Positions 8,307 through 16,689 of a stretch of 36,253 nt of DNA are shown in pieces. The position numbers and the translations under genes were made by a program. Under the pieces are notes generated by a model. That model made no database searches. It was not told the DNA's origin and worked only from the letters and a program-made list of their open reading frames with translations. Position 1 is the stretch's first letter. Every line of letters begins with the position of its first letter. Source of the stretch: Bacteroidaceae bacterium (GTDB lineage Bacteria > Bacteroidota > Bacteroidia > Bacteroidales > Bacteroidaceae); NCBI GenBank assembly GCA_017651315.1, contig JAGCDE010000002.1, positions 1-36,253 of the forward strand, given 5' to 3'.

Positions 8307-8314
8307 TATTTTTG
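8307..8314 (+). promoter_or_regulatory. -7 element of the GH5 gene promoter
   Basis: TATTTTTG matches TAnnTTTG. No good -33 TTTG is at the right distance. Transcription would begin near 8320, inside the longer upstream frame, which rules out a start at 8268 and supports ATG 8331. Confidence 0.5.
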
Positions 8315-8330
8315 CGTAAATTGTCTGGTT

Positions 8331-9671
8331 ATGAAAAGGTATTTGTTATTGATTGCATGTCTGTCAGCATTATTTATCCAATTGATGCAGGCCCGGGAGT
8401 TTGAAAAAGCATCGGATGCAGTTGTCAACATGCGTGTCGGTTGGAATCTGGGTAATACTTTGGATGCCAATTCAAATGATACTGCGAATATGTGGATTGA
8501 AAGATGGCGTAACCGGACCCCGTCCGATTATGAGACAGCATGGGGGCAGCCTGTCACAAAACCTGAACTTTTCGCAATGATGAAGGAGGCAGGTTTCAAT
8601 GCAATCCGTGTTCCTGTCACGTGGTATCCTCACATGGGACTCAAGACAAATCCCAATTCCCTGATATGGAACAAGACAAAGAACCCGATAGGTGACAAGG
8701 TGGATGCAGCATGGATGAAGCGTGTACACGAAGTGGTGGATTATGTCGTCAGCCAAGGAATGTACTGTATTGTGAATGTGCATCATGATACCGGCAGTCA
8801 TTCTACGGCTTGGGTCGTTGCCGACAAGAGAGACTATGAAGCCACAAAAGCACGGTATGAGTCCCTTTGGACACAGATAGCCGAGGAGTTCCGTGACTAT
8901 GACAGTCTGCTCCTGTTCGAGTCCTACAACGAGATACTTGACAGATACGGCTCATGGAACTATCCTTCTTCTAAACTTGATGGAGGATACGACGCGAAAG
9001 TGGCGGAATCCGCTTATGACGCAGTGAACGGATACGCCCAGTCATTTGTGAATGCCGTACGCGCGACCGGTGGAAACAACAGGAGCCGTAATCTGATTAT
9101 AAACGATTATGCAGCAAGCAGTTGTTCCGGAGGTGGCGAACATTCGACGGAACCGTTCACCCGCTTCAAGTTACCTGATGACCCCGATGACCCGGATCAC
9201 AATCATCTGATATTGGAGTTGCACTATTATATTTATCTGGATAATTTGGGCTCGGCCAAGACTAAAGCCAATGATATGCTGAATGAATACCGTGAGAGAT
9301 TCATATGGGGCATGGGTATCCCTGTGATAATAGGTGAATGGGGTACGCTCGACAGTGATGAGATGGATGTGCAGACTGATCCCAGATATGAGCAGTTCAT
9401 GGATTACTGTAAATATTTCGTAGCGCAGGCCAAGAAGAAAAAGATAGCGACGTTCTATTGGATGGGGCTCTCCGACAAGGAGTCCCGCAGCGTGCCTGAG
9501 TGGAGTCAGCCGGGACTGAAAGATGCCATCATAACCGGCTACTACGGCAAGAACGGCTATGTGGCAGGTGTGGAATCCATAAGGGAAACTGACAGCAGAC
9601 CTTCATACGCCGATTACTGGCTGCCCGGCGGAATCGTAATACGCAACGGAAGGAAATACCTTGTCAGATAG
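8331..9671 (+). CDS. Secreted GH5 endoglucanase/hemicellulase
   Basis: A 446-residue (beta/alpha)8-barrel glycosidase, probably cleaving beta-1,4-glucan or a related hemicellulose. A signal peptide (MKRYLLLIACLSALFIQLMQA) directs it out of the cytoplasm. GH5 landmarks are in order: VGWNLGNTLDA (36-46), GFNAIRVPVTWYPH (88-101), NVHHD (149-153), FESYNEI with acid/base Glu201, ELHYY (296-300), and IIGEWG with nucleophile Glu336. The motif set is closest to subfamily GH5_4 as I remember it, but the usual NEP is NEI here, so the subfamily is left open. There is no carbohydrate-binding module and no lipobox. The 3' end overlaps the converging GH13 gene by 8 bp. Confidence 0.9.
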   Translation: MKRYLLLIACLSALFIQLMQAREFEKASDAVVNMRVGWNLGNTLDANSNDTANMWIERWRNRTPSDYETAWGQPVTKPELFAMMKEAGFNAIRVPVTWYPHMGLKTNPNSLIWNKTKNPIGDKVDAAWMKRVHEVVDYVVSQGMYCIVNVHHDTGSHSTAWVVADKRDYEATKARYESLWTQIAEEFRDYDSLLLFESYNEILDRYGSWNYPSSKLDGGYDAKVAESAYDAVNGYAQSFVNAVRATGGNNRSRNLIINDYAASSCSGGGEHSTEPFTRFKLPDDPDDPDHNHLILELHYYIYLDNLGSAKTKANDMLNEYRERFIWGMGIPVIIGEWGTLDSDEMDVQTDPRYEQFMDYCKYFVAQAKKKKIATFYWMGLSDKESRSVPEWSQPGLKDAIITGYYGKNGYVAGVESIRETDSRPSYADYWLPGGIVIRNGRKYLVR

Positions 9672-11337
9672 TCCACTTGAAGATCACGCCCGACAGAGCC
9701 GGGATATTGAATCTTATGGGAAGGTCGGCGTCAAGGTCGGCCTTCATCTTCTGTCCGGTAAGGAGTTCCGTGAAAAGACATCCCCGTTTCTCCCTGAGTA
9801 CCATGTAATCGAATGCATGCTTAGGGATAACGACGGCCGAACGGAGCGGTTTGTCGCCGAAGTTCACGACAACGAGCAGGGAACACTTGCCGTCACTGCG
9901 CAGAAAGGCGTATTCCTGATGCGGGTTGAAGTCTTCTGAATAAGGGTTTACGTACATCAGGTCAAAGAATCTGCCATCGGATATGGATTTTTCGGATGTG
10001 CATATTTTCAAAAGAGAAGTGTAGAAACGTCTTAGTTCAATCTCATCTTTCGTCAGCAACTGGTCATTCCATTGGCCGTCATTGTAGAGACGCCGAAGCT
10101 TGTCCGGTGCCCAATAATCGAATATGGTGGTTCTTCCGTCCAGTCCGCTGAACCCCTCGCTGTCCATTCCAGGCTCTCCTATTTCCTGACCGGCATATAC
10201 CATCACGGGGCAGCTGTCCATGAGTGCAGAAACAATCATGGGAGCACGTCCCTTCAGGGCGTTTCCGGCAAAGAAGTCCGATGCGATGCGCTGTTCGTCA
10301 TGGTTTTCCATGAAGTGAAGCATGTGCTTCCCGTTTTCACCGTTTTTCTGCCAGCAGCGTGTGATTTCCGTGGCCGGTTGGTAACCGGTGGTGACTGCCC
10401 TAAGCGTATCGTAAAGTCCCACCTTATCATATATATAGTCGAATCCACCGAAGTTGATGTATCGGGAGTAGGAACCGGGGTTGTAGATTTCGGCTATGAA
10501 TTCGATTGCGGGGTGTCTTTCCTTGACGGAGCGGATGGCCCAATGCCAGAATTCAACAGGCACCATCTCGGCCATATCACAACGAAATGCATCTATGTCT
10601 CCGGATGCCCAGAAAAGCAGTATGTCGCGCATCTTGAGCCAGGTGTCCGGAATAGGGTCGAAGAAGGTTGTCCCACCTCCTTGGTAATCGACTCCGTAAT
10701 TCAGTTTTACTGTTTCGTACCAATCTGATTTTGAAGGTGTTGATGAAAATCTGTCATTGCCTGTCGCCTTGGCTGGAAACTCGGAATAATCACCCCAGTC
10801 AATCTCTCCCGAGAGCGGTTGTCCTGTGATGTAATAGTAATTATTTCCGGGACTGAAGGCAAGGCTGGAATCATCGGTTTCCCCAAGGTCGGCAACCCCT
10901 CCCGGACGCGAAACCGAACGGTATTCACGGGCCACGTGATTGGGCACGAAATCCATTATGAATTTCATTCCGGCTTCATGGACTCTTCGGACCAGTCCCT
11001 TGAACTCCTGCATCCTGTCCGGGACTGATTCGGCCAGATCGGGATCGATGTCGTAATAGTCGCGTATGGCGTATGGTGAACCGGCCTCACCCTTAACTGT
11101 GGAGCGATGGGATTCCGGGATGCCTGATTCGCTGTAACCGGTTCGCGACGCATGGGCGATAAGCCCAGTGAACCAGATATGGGTTATACCCATCGACTTG
11201 AGCTCCTTGAGAACGGTGGGAGTATAGCTGTTCATCTTGCCGCATCCGTTTTCCGTTATGGAGCCGAAAGGCACGTTCCTGTTTGTGCTGTTACAGCATA
11301 CTCTGGTGAAAATCTGATAGATAACCTTTTTGCCCAT
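9664..11337 (-). CDS. GH13 alpha-amylase family glycosidase, cytosolic
   Basis: A 557-residue glycosidase acting on alpha-glucans or their oligosaccharides. All GH13 core regions are present: region I DFVPNHV (129-135), region II DAFRCDMAEMV with nucleophile Asp254, region III FIAEIYNP with acid Glu283, and region IV FMENHDEQR with Asp347. A C-terminal beta domain follows (FLRSDGKCSLLVVVNFGD). There is no signal peptide (MGKKVIYQIFTRV), so it is probably cytoplasmic and processes imported or stored malto-oligosaccharides. The insertion between regions I and II (GETDDSSLAFSPGNNYYY) and the EYSEF/WYETVKLNYGVDY segment recall amylases that also act on small linear substrates. It follows fabD on the same strand but is separated from it by an intrinsic terminator. 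Confidence 0.9.
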   Translation of the reverse strand: MGKKVIYQIFTRVCCNSTNRNVPFGSITENGCGKMNSYTPTVLKELKSMGITHIWFTGLIAHASRTGYSESGIPESHRSTVKGEAGSPYAIRDYYDIDPDLAESVPDRMQEFKGLVRRVHEAGMKFIMDFVPNHVAREYRSVSRPGGVADLGETDDSSLAFSPGNNYYYITGQPLSGEIDWGDYSEFPAKATGNDRFSSTPSKSDWYETVKLNYGVDYQGGGTTFFDPIPDTWLKMRDILLFWASGDIDAFRCDMAEMVPVEFWHWAIRSVKERHPAIEFIAEIYNPGSYSRYINFGGFDYIYDKVGLYDTLRAVTTGYQPATEITRCWQKNGENGKHMLHFMENHDEQRIASDFFAGNALKGRAPMIVSALMDSCPVMVYAGQEIGEPGMDSEGFSGLDGRTTIFDYWAPDKLRRLYNDGQWNDQLLTKDEIELRRFYTSLLKICTSEKSISDGRFFDLMYVNPYSEDFNPHQEYAFLRSDGKCSLLVVVNFGDKPLRSAVVIPKHAFDYMVLREKRGCLFTELLTGQKMKADLDADLPIRFNIPALSGVIFKWTI

Positions 11338-11349
11338 ATTTGCTTCCGT

Positions 11350-11386
11350 AAAAAAAGGACGGCCAAATCAGGGAGATATGACCGTC
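11350..11386 (-). terminator. Intrinsic terminator downstream of fabD
   Basis: On the minus strand GACGGTC pairs with GGCCGTC (one G-U), giving a 7-bp stem between 11358-11364 and 11380-11386. Seven or more T follow (11350-11356). It closes the fabD transcript 18 nt after its stop and separates it from the GH13 gene. Confidence 0.75.
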
Positions 11387-11403
11387 ACTAATGAAAAGTT
11401 TTC

Positions 11404-12264
11404 TTATTTCTGGATTCTTTTGATGAGGTTGGTGAGGACTGTGCCCGGGCCGCACTCCGTGAACTCTGTCGCCCCGTCGGCAATCATGTTCAGGACACTC
11501 TGTGTCCAGCGGACCGGAGAGTTGAGCTGGGTCACAAGATTCCGGCGTATCTCTTCGGGATCGGTGTGTGGCATGGCATCGACATTCTGGTAGATGGGAC
11601 AGACCGGCTTGTTGAAAACGGTCTCGCTGATGGCTTTCTCCAGTTCATCCTTTGCCGGAGTCATGAGGGGTGAGTGGAAAGCACCGCCTACGGTAAGCGG
11701 GAGGGCGCGCTTGGCACCGGCTTCCTGCATGAGAGGGCATGCTGCAGAGATAGCCTCCTTGGAGCCGGAAATAACCACCTGTCCGGGACTGTTGTAGTTG
11801 GCCGGGACCACTACCAGGCCCTTTTCGTTCAACTGTGCGCATATCTCCTCAATCTTTTCATCGGCCAGTCCGATGATAGCTGCCATGGTGCCCGGAATCT
11901 TCTCGCAGGCTTTCTGCATGGCACCGGCACGTTGTGCCACAAGTCTCAGACCGCTTTCGAAAGAAAGCGCACCAGAGGCGACAAGCGCGGAAAACTCTCC
12001 GAGCGAGTGTCCGGCAACCATGTCGGGACGGAAACCGTCGAGTGACTTGGCCACAGCTACAGAGTGTATGAAAACGGCAGGCTGGGTGATGTCGGTACGG
12101 CGGAGGTCCTCTTCAGTACCGTTGAACATGATGTCGGTAATCTTGAATCCGAGGATTGAATCGGCCTCGTCAAAGAGCTTTCTTACGAGGTCATTCTGCT
12201 CGTAAAGGTCTTTTCCCATTCCGGGAAACTGGGCACCTTGGCCGGGAAATACATACGCTTTCAT
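11404..12264 (-). CDS. fabD: Malonyl-CoA:ACP transacylase
   Basis: Moves malonyl groups from CoA to acyl carrier protein at the start of fatty-acid elongation in the cytoplasm. The 286 residues are close to the usual 300. Motifs: FPGQGAQFPGMG (6-17), the nucleophile elbow AGHSLGEFSAL with Ser87, the QRAGAMQKA segment (111-119) with the Arg that binds the malonyl carboxylate, and the catalytic His in GGAFHSPLM (His197). It ends normally in LTNLIKRIQK. It stands alone rather than in a fab cluster. It has its own promoter at 12339-12346 and terminator at 11350-11386, and a dyad in its leader. Confidence 0.95.
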   Translation of the reverse strand: MKAYVFPGQGAQFPGMGKDLYEQNDLVRKLFDEADSILGFKITDIMFNGTEEDLRRTDITQPAVFIHSVAVAKSLDGFRPDMVAGHSLGEFSALVASGALSFESGLRLVAQRAGAMQKACEKIPGTMAAIIGLADEKIEEICAQLNEKGLVVVPANYNSPGQVVISGSKEAISAACPLMQEAGAKRALPLTVGGAFHSPLMTPAKDELEKAISETVFNKPVCPIYQNVDAMPHTDPEEIRRNLVTQLNSPVRWTQSVLNMIADGATEFTECGPGTVLTNLIKRIQK

Positions 12265-12307
12265 AATTTCATTAGGATATCTTAACGTTAATCATTACCT
12301 TTGCAGG

Positions 12308-12320
12308 CCGTCAGTGACGG
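12308..12320. promoter_or_regulatory. Dyad in the fabD leader
   Basis: CCGTCAGTGACGG is a perfect 6+1+6 palindrome, about 45 bp upstream of the fabD start and just downstream of its predicted transcription start near 12332. The position suits a repressor operator. No regulator is identified. Confidence 0.35.
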
Positions 12321-12338
12321 AGTGCGTCTTTTCTGCCG

Positions 12339-12346
12339 CAAAATTA
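12339..12346 (-). promoter_or_regulatory. -7 element of the fabD promoter
   Basis: The minus strand reads TAATTTTG, a perfect TAnnTTTG. No -33 TTTG is visible at 19-21 nt. The predicted leader is about 68 nt. Confidence 0.5.
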
Positions 12347-12374
12347 GTGTTTTTGGGCGACACTGACTGCATTT

Positions 12375-12405
12375 TTTGTTTTTTTGAGTACTGGCACAAT
12401 ATTTG
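12375..12405 (+). promoter_or_regulatory. Promoter of the exopolysaccharide operon
   Basis: TTTG (12375-12378), 19 nt, then AATATTTG (12398-12405), one base off TAnnTTTG. Transcription near 12412 gives a 30-nt leader before ATG 12442. It also argues against the TTG start at 12403. Confidence 0.6.
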
Positions 12406-12441
12406 CGCGCGCGTTGCGTTAGTATATTAAAGCGAGACAAA

Positions 12442-13095
12442 ATGTTGAATTATAATATAAACAGATATTCCGCTCCCCTCAGAAAGCTGGAGCATTATGA
12501 TGCGATGGATGGTTTTCAACTGGCAGTAAAGAGGGTTTTCGACATCATTTTCTCAATAATCGGGCTCATCCTGTTCTCGCCGCTCCTGTTGATTTTTTCC
12601 GTAATACTGGTTTTCAGCAAGGGGCCTGTGATTTTTAAGCAGGAACGTATCGGTTACAGAGGCAAGCCTTTCATGATTTACAAGTTCAGGACAATGAGGA
12701 CCGATGCCGAGGATGACGGAATCCCCCGTCTTGAAGTGGAACGCAACAGGTATCTGACTCCCTTCGGCCGTTTCCTCCGTTCTCACCATCTTGATGAACT
12801 GCCGCAACTCTGGAACGTGCTCAGGGGTGACATGTCCTTCGTCGGTCCCAGACCTGAGAGACAGTATTTCATTGACCAGATCAACCGTGAGACCGATGAC
12901 TACCGCTACATCTATCTGATGCGTCCCGGGGTCACATCCTACGCTACAATCTACAACGGTTATACCGACACAATGGACAAGATGCTCAAGAGGCTTGAGT
13001 ACGACCTTGACTATCTGGACAACCGTTCCCTGTTACTGGATCTGAAGATCATTTTCAACACTGTGTTCTCAGTGTTCAGCGGAAAGAAATTCTAA
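12442..13095 (+). CDS. Initiating sugar-phosphate transferase (bacterial sugar transferase family)
   Basis: Starts repeat-unit synthesis by moving a sugar-1-phosphate onto undecaprenyl phosphate at the inner membrane. The 217 residues correspond to the minimal monotopic core, without the N-terminal four-helix and CoA-binding region of WcaJ-type enzymes. Motifs: KRVFDIIFS (30-38) leading into one re-entrant membrane helix (39-59), FKQERIGYRGKPF (65-77), IYKFRTM (79-85), the catalytic DE pair in HLDELPQLWNVLRGD (Asp118/Glu119), and MSFVGPRPER. ATG 12442 is chosen because it lies just downstream of the predicted transcription start. It is the first gene of a six-gene run and 13 bp precede the export gene. 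The sugar is not predictable. Confidence 0.93.
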   Translation: MLNYNINRYSAPLRKLEHYDAMDGFQLAVKRVFDIIFSIIGLILFSPLLLIFSVILVFSKGPVIFKQERIGYRGKPFMIYKFRTMRTDAEDDGIPRLEVERNRYLTPFGRFLRSHHLDELPQLWNVLRGDMSFVGPRPERQYFIDQINRETDDYRYIYLMRPGVTSYATIYNGYTDTMDKMLKRLEYDLDYLDNRSLLLDLKIIFNTVFSVFSGKKF

Positions 13096-13108
13096 TTCCC
13101 AATCTCTT

Positions 13109-15586
13109 ATGAGAAAATCACTCTTATTGGTTTTGCTCATGTCAGCCGTATCGGTATCCTCATGGGCACAGATGTCCGAAGACAGAATCATCCAATATGT
13201 TCTTGAGCAGCAGGAGAAAGGCATGTCCCAGGAACAGATAGTCTATAATCTGAGCCGCAGGGGAGTCTCCATTCGTCAGCTCCAGCAGATGCGTGACAAA
13301 TACGAGAAACAGCAGGCTACCGGTGTGCTCGGCAACACGATACCCTCGACAAATGCAACAAACCAGAGGACCAGGACCGGCGACCAGACGCTGAACCTTG
13401 TCCAGGAGAATAACGGAATGAACAATCTGACGGAGGCGGAACGGCTCCAGCAGATGCGTGACGAGTCAATGTTCCTCTTTACCGACTCCCTGGAGCTGCT
13501 AAGGCAGCAGCTGTTCCCGTACAAGAGGGAGATTTACGGTCACAACGTGTTCAGCAACAAGAATCTCTCTTTTGAACCGAGCATGAACCTGCCCACTCCC
13601 CAGAACTACCGCCTCGGTCCGGGAGACGAGGTCATCATTGATGTATGGGGAGCCTCCCAGAACACCATACGGGAAGTCATCTCTCCCGACGGCAACATCA
13701 TTGTGGAGGGCATCGGGCCGGTTTATCTGAACGGACTCACCATCCAGGCTGCCGACAGATACATAAAGAAGGAGTTGAGCCAGATCTATTCCGGACTCGA
13801 CAATGCGAATTCAAACATCAAGCTCTCCCTTGGACAGGCCCGTTCAATACAGGTGAACGTTCTGGGAGAGGTGGAGAATCCCGGGACATACGTCATGTCC
13901 TCGTTCGCCACGCTTTTCAATGCCCTATATATGGCGGGCGGCGTGACAGAGATAGGTTCCCTGCGTGATGTCAGGCTCTACCGCAACAATAGGGAGATAG
14001 CCAAGGTGGACCTTTACGATTATCTCCAGAACGGAGTGCTCAAGGATGATATAAGGCTGGATGACAACGACGTGGTGATGGTATCATCGCATTCCATGCT
14101 TGTGAACATAAGCGGCCGTGTACGCCGCCCCATGTTCTACGAGATGAAGAGCGGGGAGAGTGTCTCCACTTTGATTGAATATGCTGGTGGACTGGAATCC
14201 GATGCCTACAAGAAGGATATACGTCTCATACGCATGGGCGAGTTCCAGCGTGAGATATACACTTTGAACAGGGAGCAGCAGGAGAGTTTCCTGCTTGCTG
14301 ACGGTGACTCCCTTTATGTGGATTCCATTCAGGTCACATTCTCCAATATGGTGGAGGTGAGGGGGGCTGTCTTCCGTCCGGGACAGTTCCAGATAGGTTC
14401 CGGCATCTCCACGGTGCTTGACCTGATCGAGGCTGCCGGTGGTCTGCGCGAGGAGGCATTCCCCACGAGAGCCCTGCTGAGCCGCACCAATCCGGACAAG
14501 ACGCTGGATAATCTTTCCATTGACCTCAAGGGGCTCACTAACGGTACGGTGGCCGATATCCCCCTCAGGAACAACGATGTCCTGTTCATCCCGAGCCTGT
14601 TTGACATAGGCGAGGTCAAGACCGTGAGCATTTACGGCGAGATTCTCTTCCCGGGCGAATATAGGTATGCCGACAACACGGCCATAGAGGACCTTATACT
14701 TCAGGCAGGCGGCCTTAAAGAGACCGCATCGGTCTCCAAGGTGGATGTCGTGCGCCGCAAGAGCGACAAGAACGCCATCGAGAAGAGCGATGAGCTGTCG
14801 GAGACATTCTCGTTCACAATCGACGAGAACCTCTCGATCGGTGACAATGACTTCAGGCTCCAGCCTTTCGATGAGGTGTATGTGCGCCGCAGTCCCGGAT
14901 ATGCCTTGAACAGGCGTGTCATAGTGGAGGGTGAGGTGGTCTTTCCCGGTTTCTATTCGCTCTCCGCGAACAACGAACGTCTCAGTGACATCATTGCCCG
15001 TGCGGGAATGTTCAGCAACCAGGCCTATCCCGCAGGTGCCCGCCTGGAGCGCAGGATGACCGACGAGGAGAGGGTGAGGATGCGCAAGACGGTGGAGACC
15101 CTCTCGGCCAACGACTCCGTGGCCCTTGCCAAGACACTTGAGAAACTGATGGAATCCACTACGTTCGATGTGGGCATCAATCTTCAGGCCGCCGTTGACA
15201 AACCGGGCGGAGAGGCCGATATAGTCATGCGTGACGGAGACCGCATAATCATCCCCCCGTTCACCAACACTGTCAAGATAAACGGAGAGGTGATGTTCTC
15301 CAACACCACGCCTTTTGTGAAAGGCAAGAACCTGAATTATTATATCGACAAAGCCGGTGGATTCACCCAGAAGGCCATGAAGAACAAATGCTACGTGGTC
15401 TATATGAACGGTTCCGTGTCAAGGGGCAGGAAAACGTCGTCAAGGCTTATCCAACCCGGTTGCGAGATAATCGTTCCCTCCAAGCAGAAGCGTGAAGGCA
15501 TGAGCACTACCGAGATTCTCAGCCTTAGCTCTACATCGGCCTCACTGGCTACGGTAGTGTTGGCGCTCATCAACCTTCTGAAATGA
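13109..15586 (+). CDS. Polysaccharide export protein with multiple SLBB domains
   Basis: A Wza-related outer-membrane export protein of 825 residues, about twice the size of E. coli Wza. A signal peptide (MRKSLLLVLLMSAVSVSSWA) is followed by a helical region holding two LQQMRDxxxx segments (58 and 113). A Poly_export domain follows (YRLGPGDEVIIDVWG, near 167-181). Then come six SLBB-like units starting at VNVLGEVENPGTY, VNISGRVRRPMFY, VEVRGAVFRPGQF, VSIYGEILFPGEY, VIVEGEVVFPGFY and VKINGEVMFSNTT, each followed by a (A/G)GG or AG turn. A C-terminal hydrophobic helix (SLATVVLALINLL) could anchor it. There is no lipobox Cys, unlike Wza. Its stop overlaps the start of the co-polymerase gene by 4 nt. 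Confidence 0.93.
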   Translation: MRKSLLLVLLMSAVSVSSWAQMSEDRIIQYVLEQQEKGMSQEQIVYNLSRRGVSIRQLQQMRDKYEKQQATGVLGNTIPSTNATNQRTRTGDQTLNLVQENNGMNNLTEAERLQQMRDESMFLFTDSLELLRQQLFPYKREIYGHNVFSNKNLSFEPSMNLPTPQNYRLGPGDEVIIDVWGASQNTIREVISPDGNIIVEGIGPVYLNGLTIQAADRYIKKELSQIYSGLDNANSNIKLSLGQARSIQVNVLGEVENPGTYVMSSFATLFNALYMAGGVTEIGSLRDVRLYRNNREIAKVDLYDYLQNGVLKDDIRLDDNDVVMVSSHSMLVNISGRVRRPMFYEMKSGESVSTLIEYAGGLESDAYKKDIRLIRMGEFQREIYTLNREQQESFLLADGDSLYVDSIQVTFSNMVEVRGAVFRPGQFQIGSGISTVLDLIEAAGGLREEAFPTRALLSRTNPDKTLDNLSIDLKGLTNGTVADIPLRNNDVLFIPSLFDIGEVKTVSIYGEILFPGEYRYADNTAIEDLILQAGGLKETASVSKVDVVRRKSDKNAIEKSDELSETFSFTIDENLSIGDNDFRLQPFDEVYVRRSPGYALNRRVIVEGEVVFPGFYSLSANNERLSDIIARAGMFSNQAYPAGARLERRMTDEERVRMRKTVETLSANDSVALAKTLEKLMESTTFDVGINLQAAVDKPGGEADIVMRDGDRIIIPPFTNTVKINGEVMFSNTTPFVKGKNLNYYIDKAGGFTQKAMKNKCYVVYMNGSVSRGRKTSSRLIQPGCEIIVPSKQKREGMSTTEILSLSSTSASLATVVLALINLLK

Positions 15587-16689
15587 CCGCTATGGAAAAA
15601 GAAAAGAAACCTGTTATAAAGGAACAGGACATAATGGAGTTGTTATCAACTCTCTGGAAAAACAAAAGATTTATCATCAGGTTCACTCTTCTGTTTTTTG
15701 TTTTCGGTGTGGTGCTGGCTGTGACATCGGTAAAGAAATATACTGTTGAGGTAATGGTTGCACCTGAAGCTTCTGATGGTGCTTCCCTTGCAGGTAATCT
15801 GGGCTCTTTGGCTTCAATGGTCGGTATTGATTTGGGAGCTGCATCAGGGGATGCCATATATCCTTTGATTTATCCGGATATAGTCACTTCGTTGCCGTTC
15901 CTGACATCAATGATGGATGTCAGGGTCAAGACACAGGACGGAGTTGACACCACATACTCATATTATCAGGCAAAACTTCAAAAGAAATATTGGTTCAGTG
16001 AGGTTCTCAAGGCCCCAAAGAAGGGATTGATGAAACTGGCCTCCCTATTTAAGAAACAACAGCCGTCAGGTGGAGATCCTTATGTGTTTGATCCGTATCG
16101 TCTGTCAAAACAACAACTTGGCCAGGTTGAGACTCTAAAGAACAAAACTACCATTTTTGTTGACAAGAAGACTGAGGTGATAACTCTTTCTTTCACAGAT
16201 TCTGATCCAGAGGTGGCAGCTGTCATGGCAGAGACAATGGAGAAGTTTCTGGAAGAAGCCGTTACCGAATACAGGACCAAAAAGGCCCAGAAGGATTGTC
16301 AATACATGGAGAAACTGTATCTTGAGTCAAAGGCGGAATACGAAAAGATACAGCGTGAATATGCTGAATATGTAGATCACAACAGGAATATAACGTTGGA
16401 AAGCGTGTTGATAGAAAGACAGCGTCTTGAAGAAGAAAAGGAACTGAGAAATACATTGTATTCCCAATGGGCACAGCAGTTAATGGTTTCTCAAGCGAAA
16501 TTACAGCATAATACACCTGTGTTCACAACTTTAAAACCAGCTTCCGTACCGGCCCAACCGTCATCAATAAGGCGGTTGTTAGTGATTTTCTTATACGGTT
16601 TTACCGGTCTGGTCATAGCTGTGTTATTTGTTTTGTTAAGGAAACCGTTCCATCAGATATTAGATAAGATGAAAGGTTCTGAAAAGTGA
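15583..16689 (+). CDS. Wzz-type polysaccharide co-polymerase (chain-length determinant)
   Basis: A 368-residue inner-membrane protein that sets polymer length. One membrane helix lies near residues 29-49 (FIIRFTLLFFVFGVVLAV). A periplasmic domain rich in coiled coil follows (YRTKKAQKDCQYMEKLYLESKAEYEKIQREYAEYV, about 229-263), then a proline-rich stretch (PASVPAQPSSIRR) and a second helix near 335-356. It ends soon afterwards, with no Walker motifs or tyrosine cluster, so the BY-kinase part of Wzc is absent. The ATG at 15583 overlaps the previous stop (ATGA). ATG 15592 is an alternative. Base composition shifts toward AT from here on. Confidence 0.9.
   Translation: MTAMEKEKKPVIKEQDIMELLSTLWKNKRFIIRFTLLFFVFGVVLAVTSVKKYTVEVMVAPEASDGASLAGNLGSLASMVGIDLGAASGDAIYPLIYPDIVTSLPFLTSMMDVRVKTQDGVDTTYSYYQAKLQKKYWFSEVLKAPKKGLMKLASLFKKQQPSGGDPYVFDPYRLSKQQLGQVETLKNKTTIFVDKKTEVITLSFTDSDPEVAAVMAETMEKFLEEAVTEYRTKKAQKDCQYMEKLYLESKAEYEKIQREYAEYVDHNRNITLESVLIERQRLEEEKELRNTLYSQWAQQLMVSQAKLQHNTPVFTTLKPASVPAQPSSIRRLLVIFLYGFTGLVIAVLFVLLRKPFHQILDKMKGSEK

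Larger units (their letters stand above)
7983..8330. other. Divergent regulatory region between receptor operon and GH5 gene
   Basis: 348 bp with no gene. It holds a possible minus-strand -7 element, TAACTTTA (8044-8051), the GGGCCGGCCC palindrome (8016-8025), an AAAACGTTTT dyad (8187-8196), and the plus-strand -7 element at 8307-8314. Confidence 0.6.

Noticed and set aside
8268-8330. N-terminal extension of the GH5 protein starting MWNIFKQIL
   Set aside because: The extension contains the predicted -7 element and lies before the likely transcription start. A clean signal peptide begins at ATG 8331.
10072-10728. 218-codon open frame on the plus strand
   Set aside because: It lies wholly antisense to the GH13 gene, which has all catalytic regions, and resembles no protein family.
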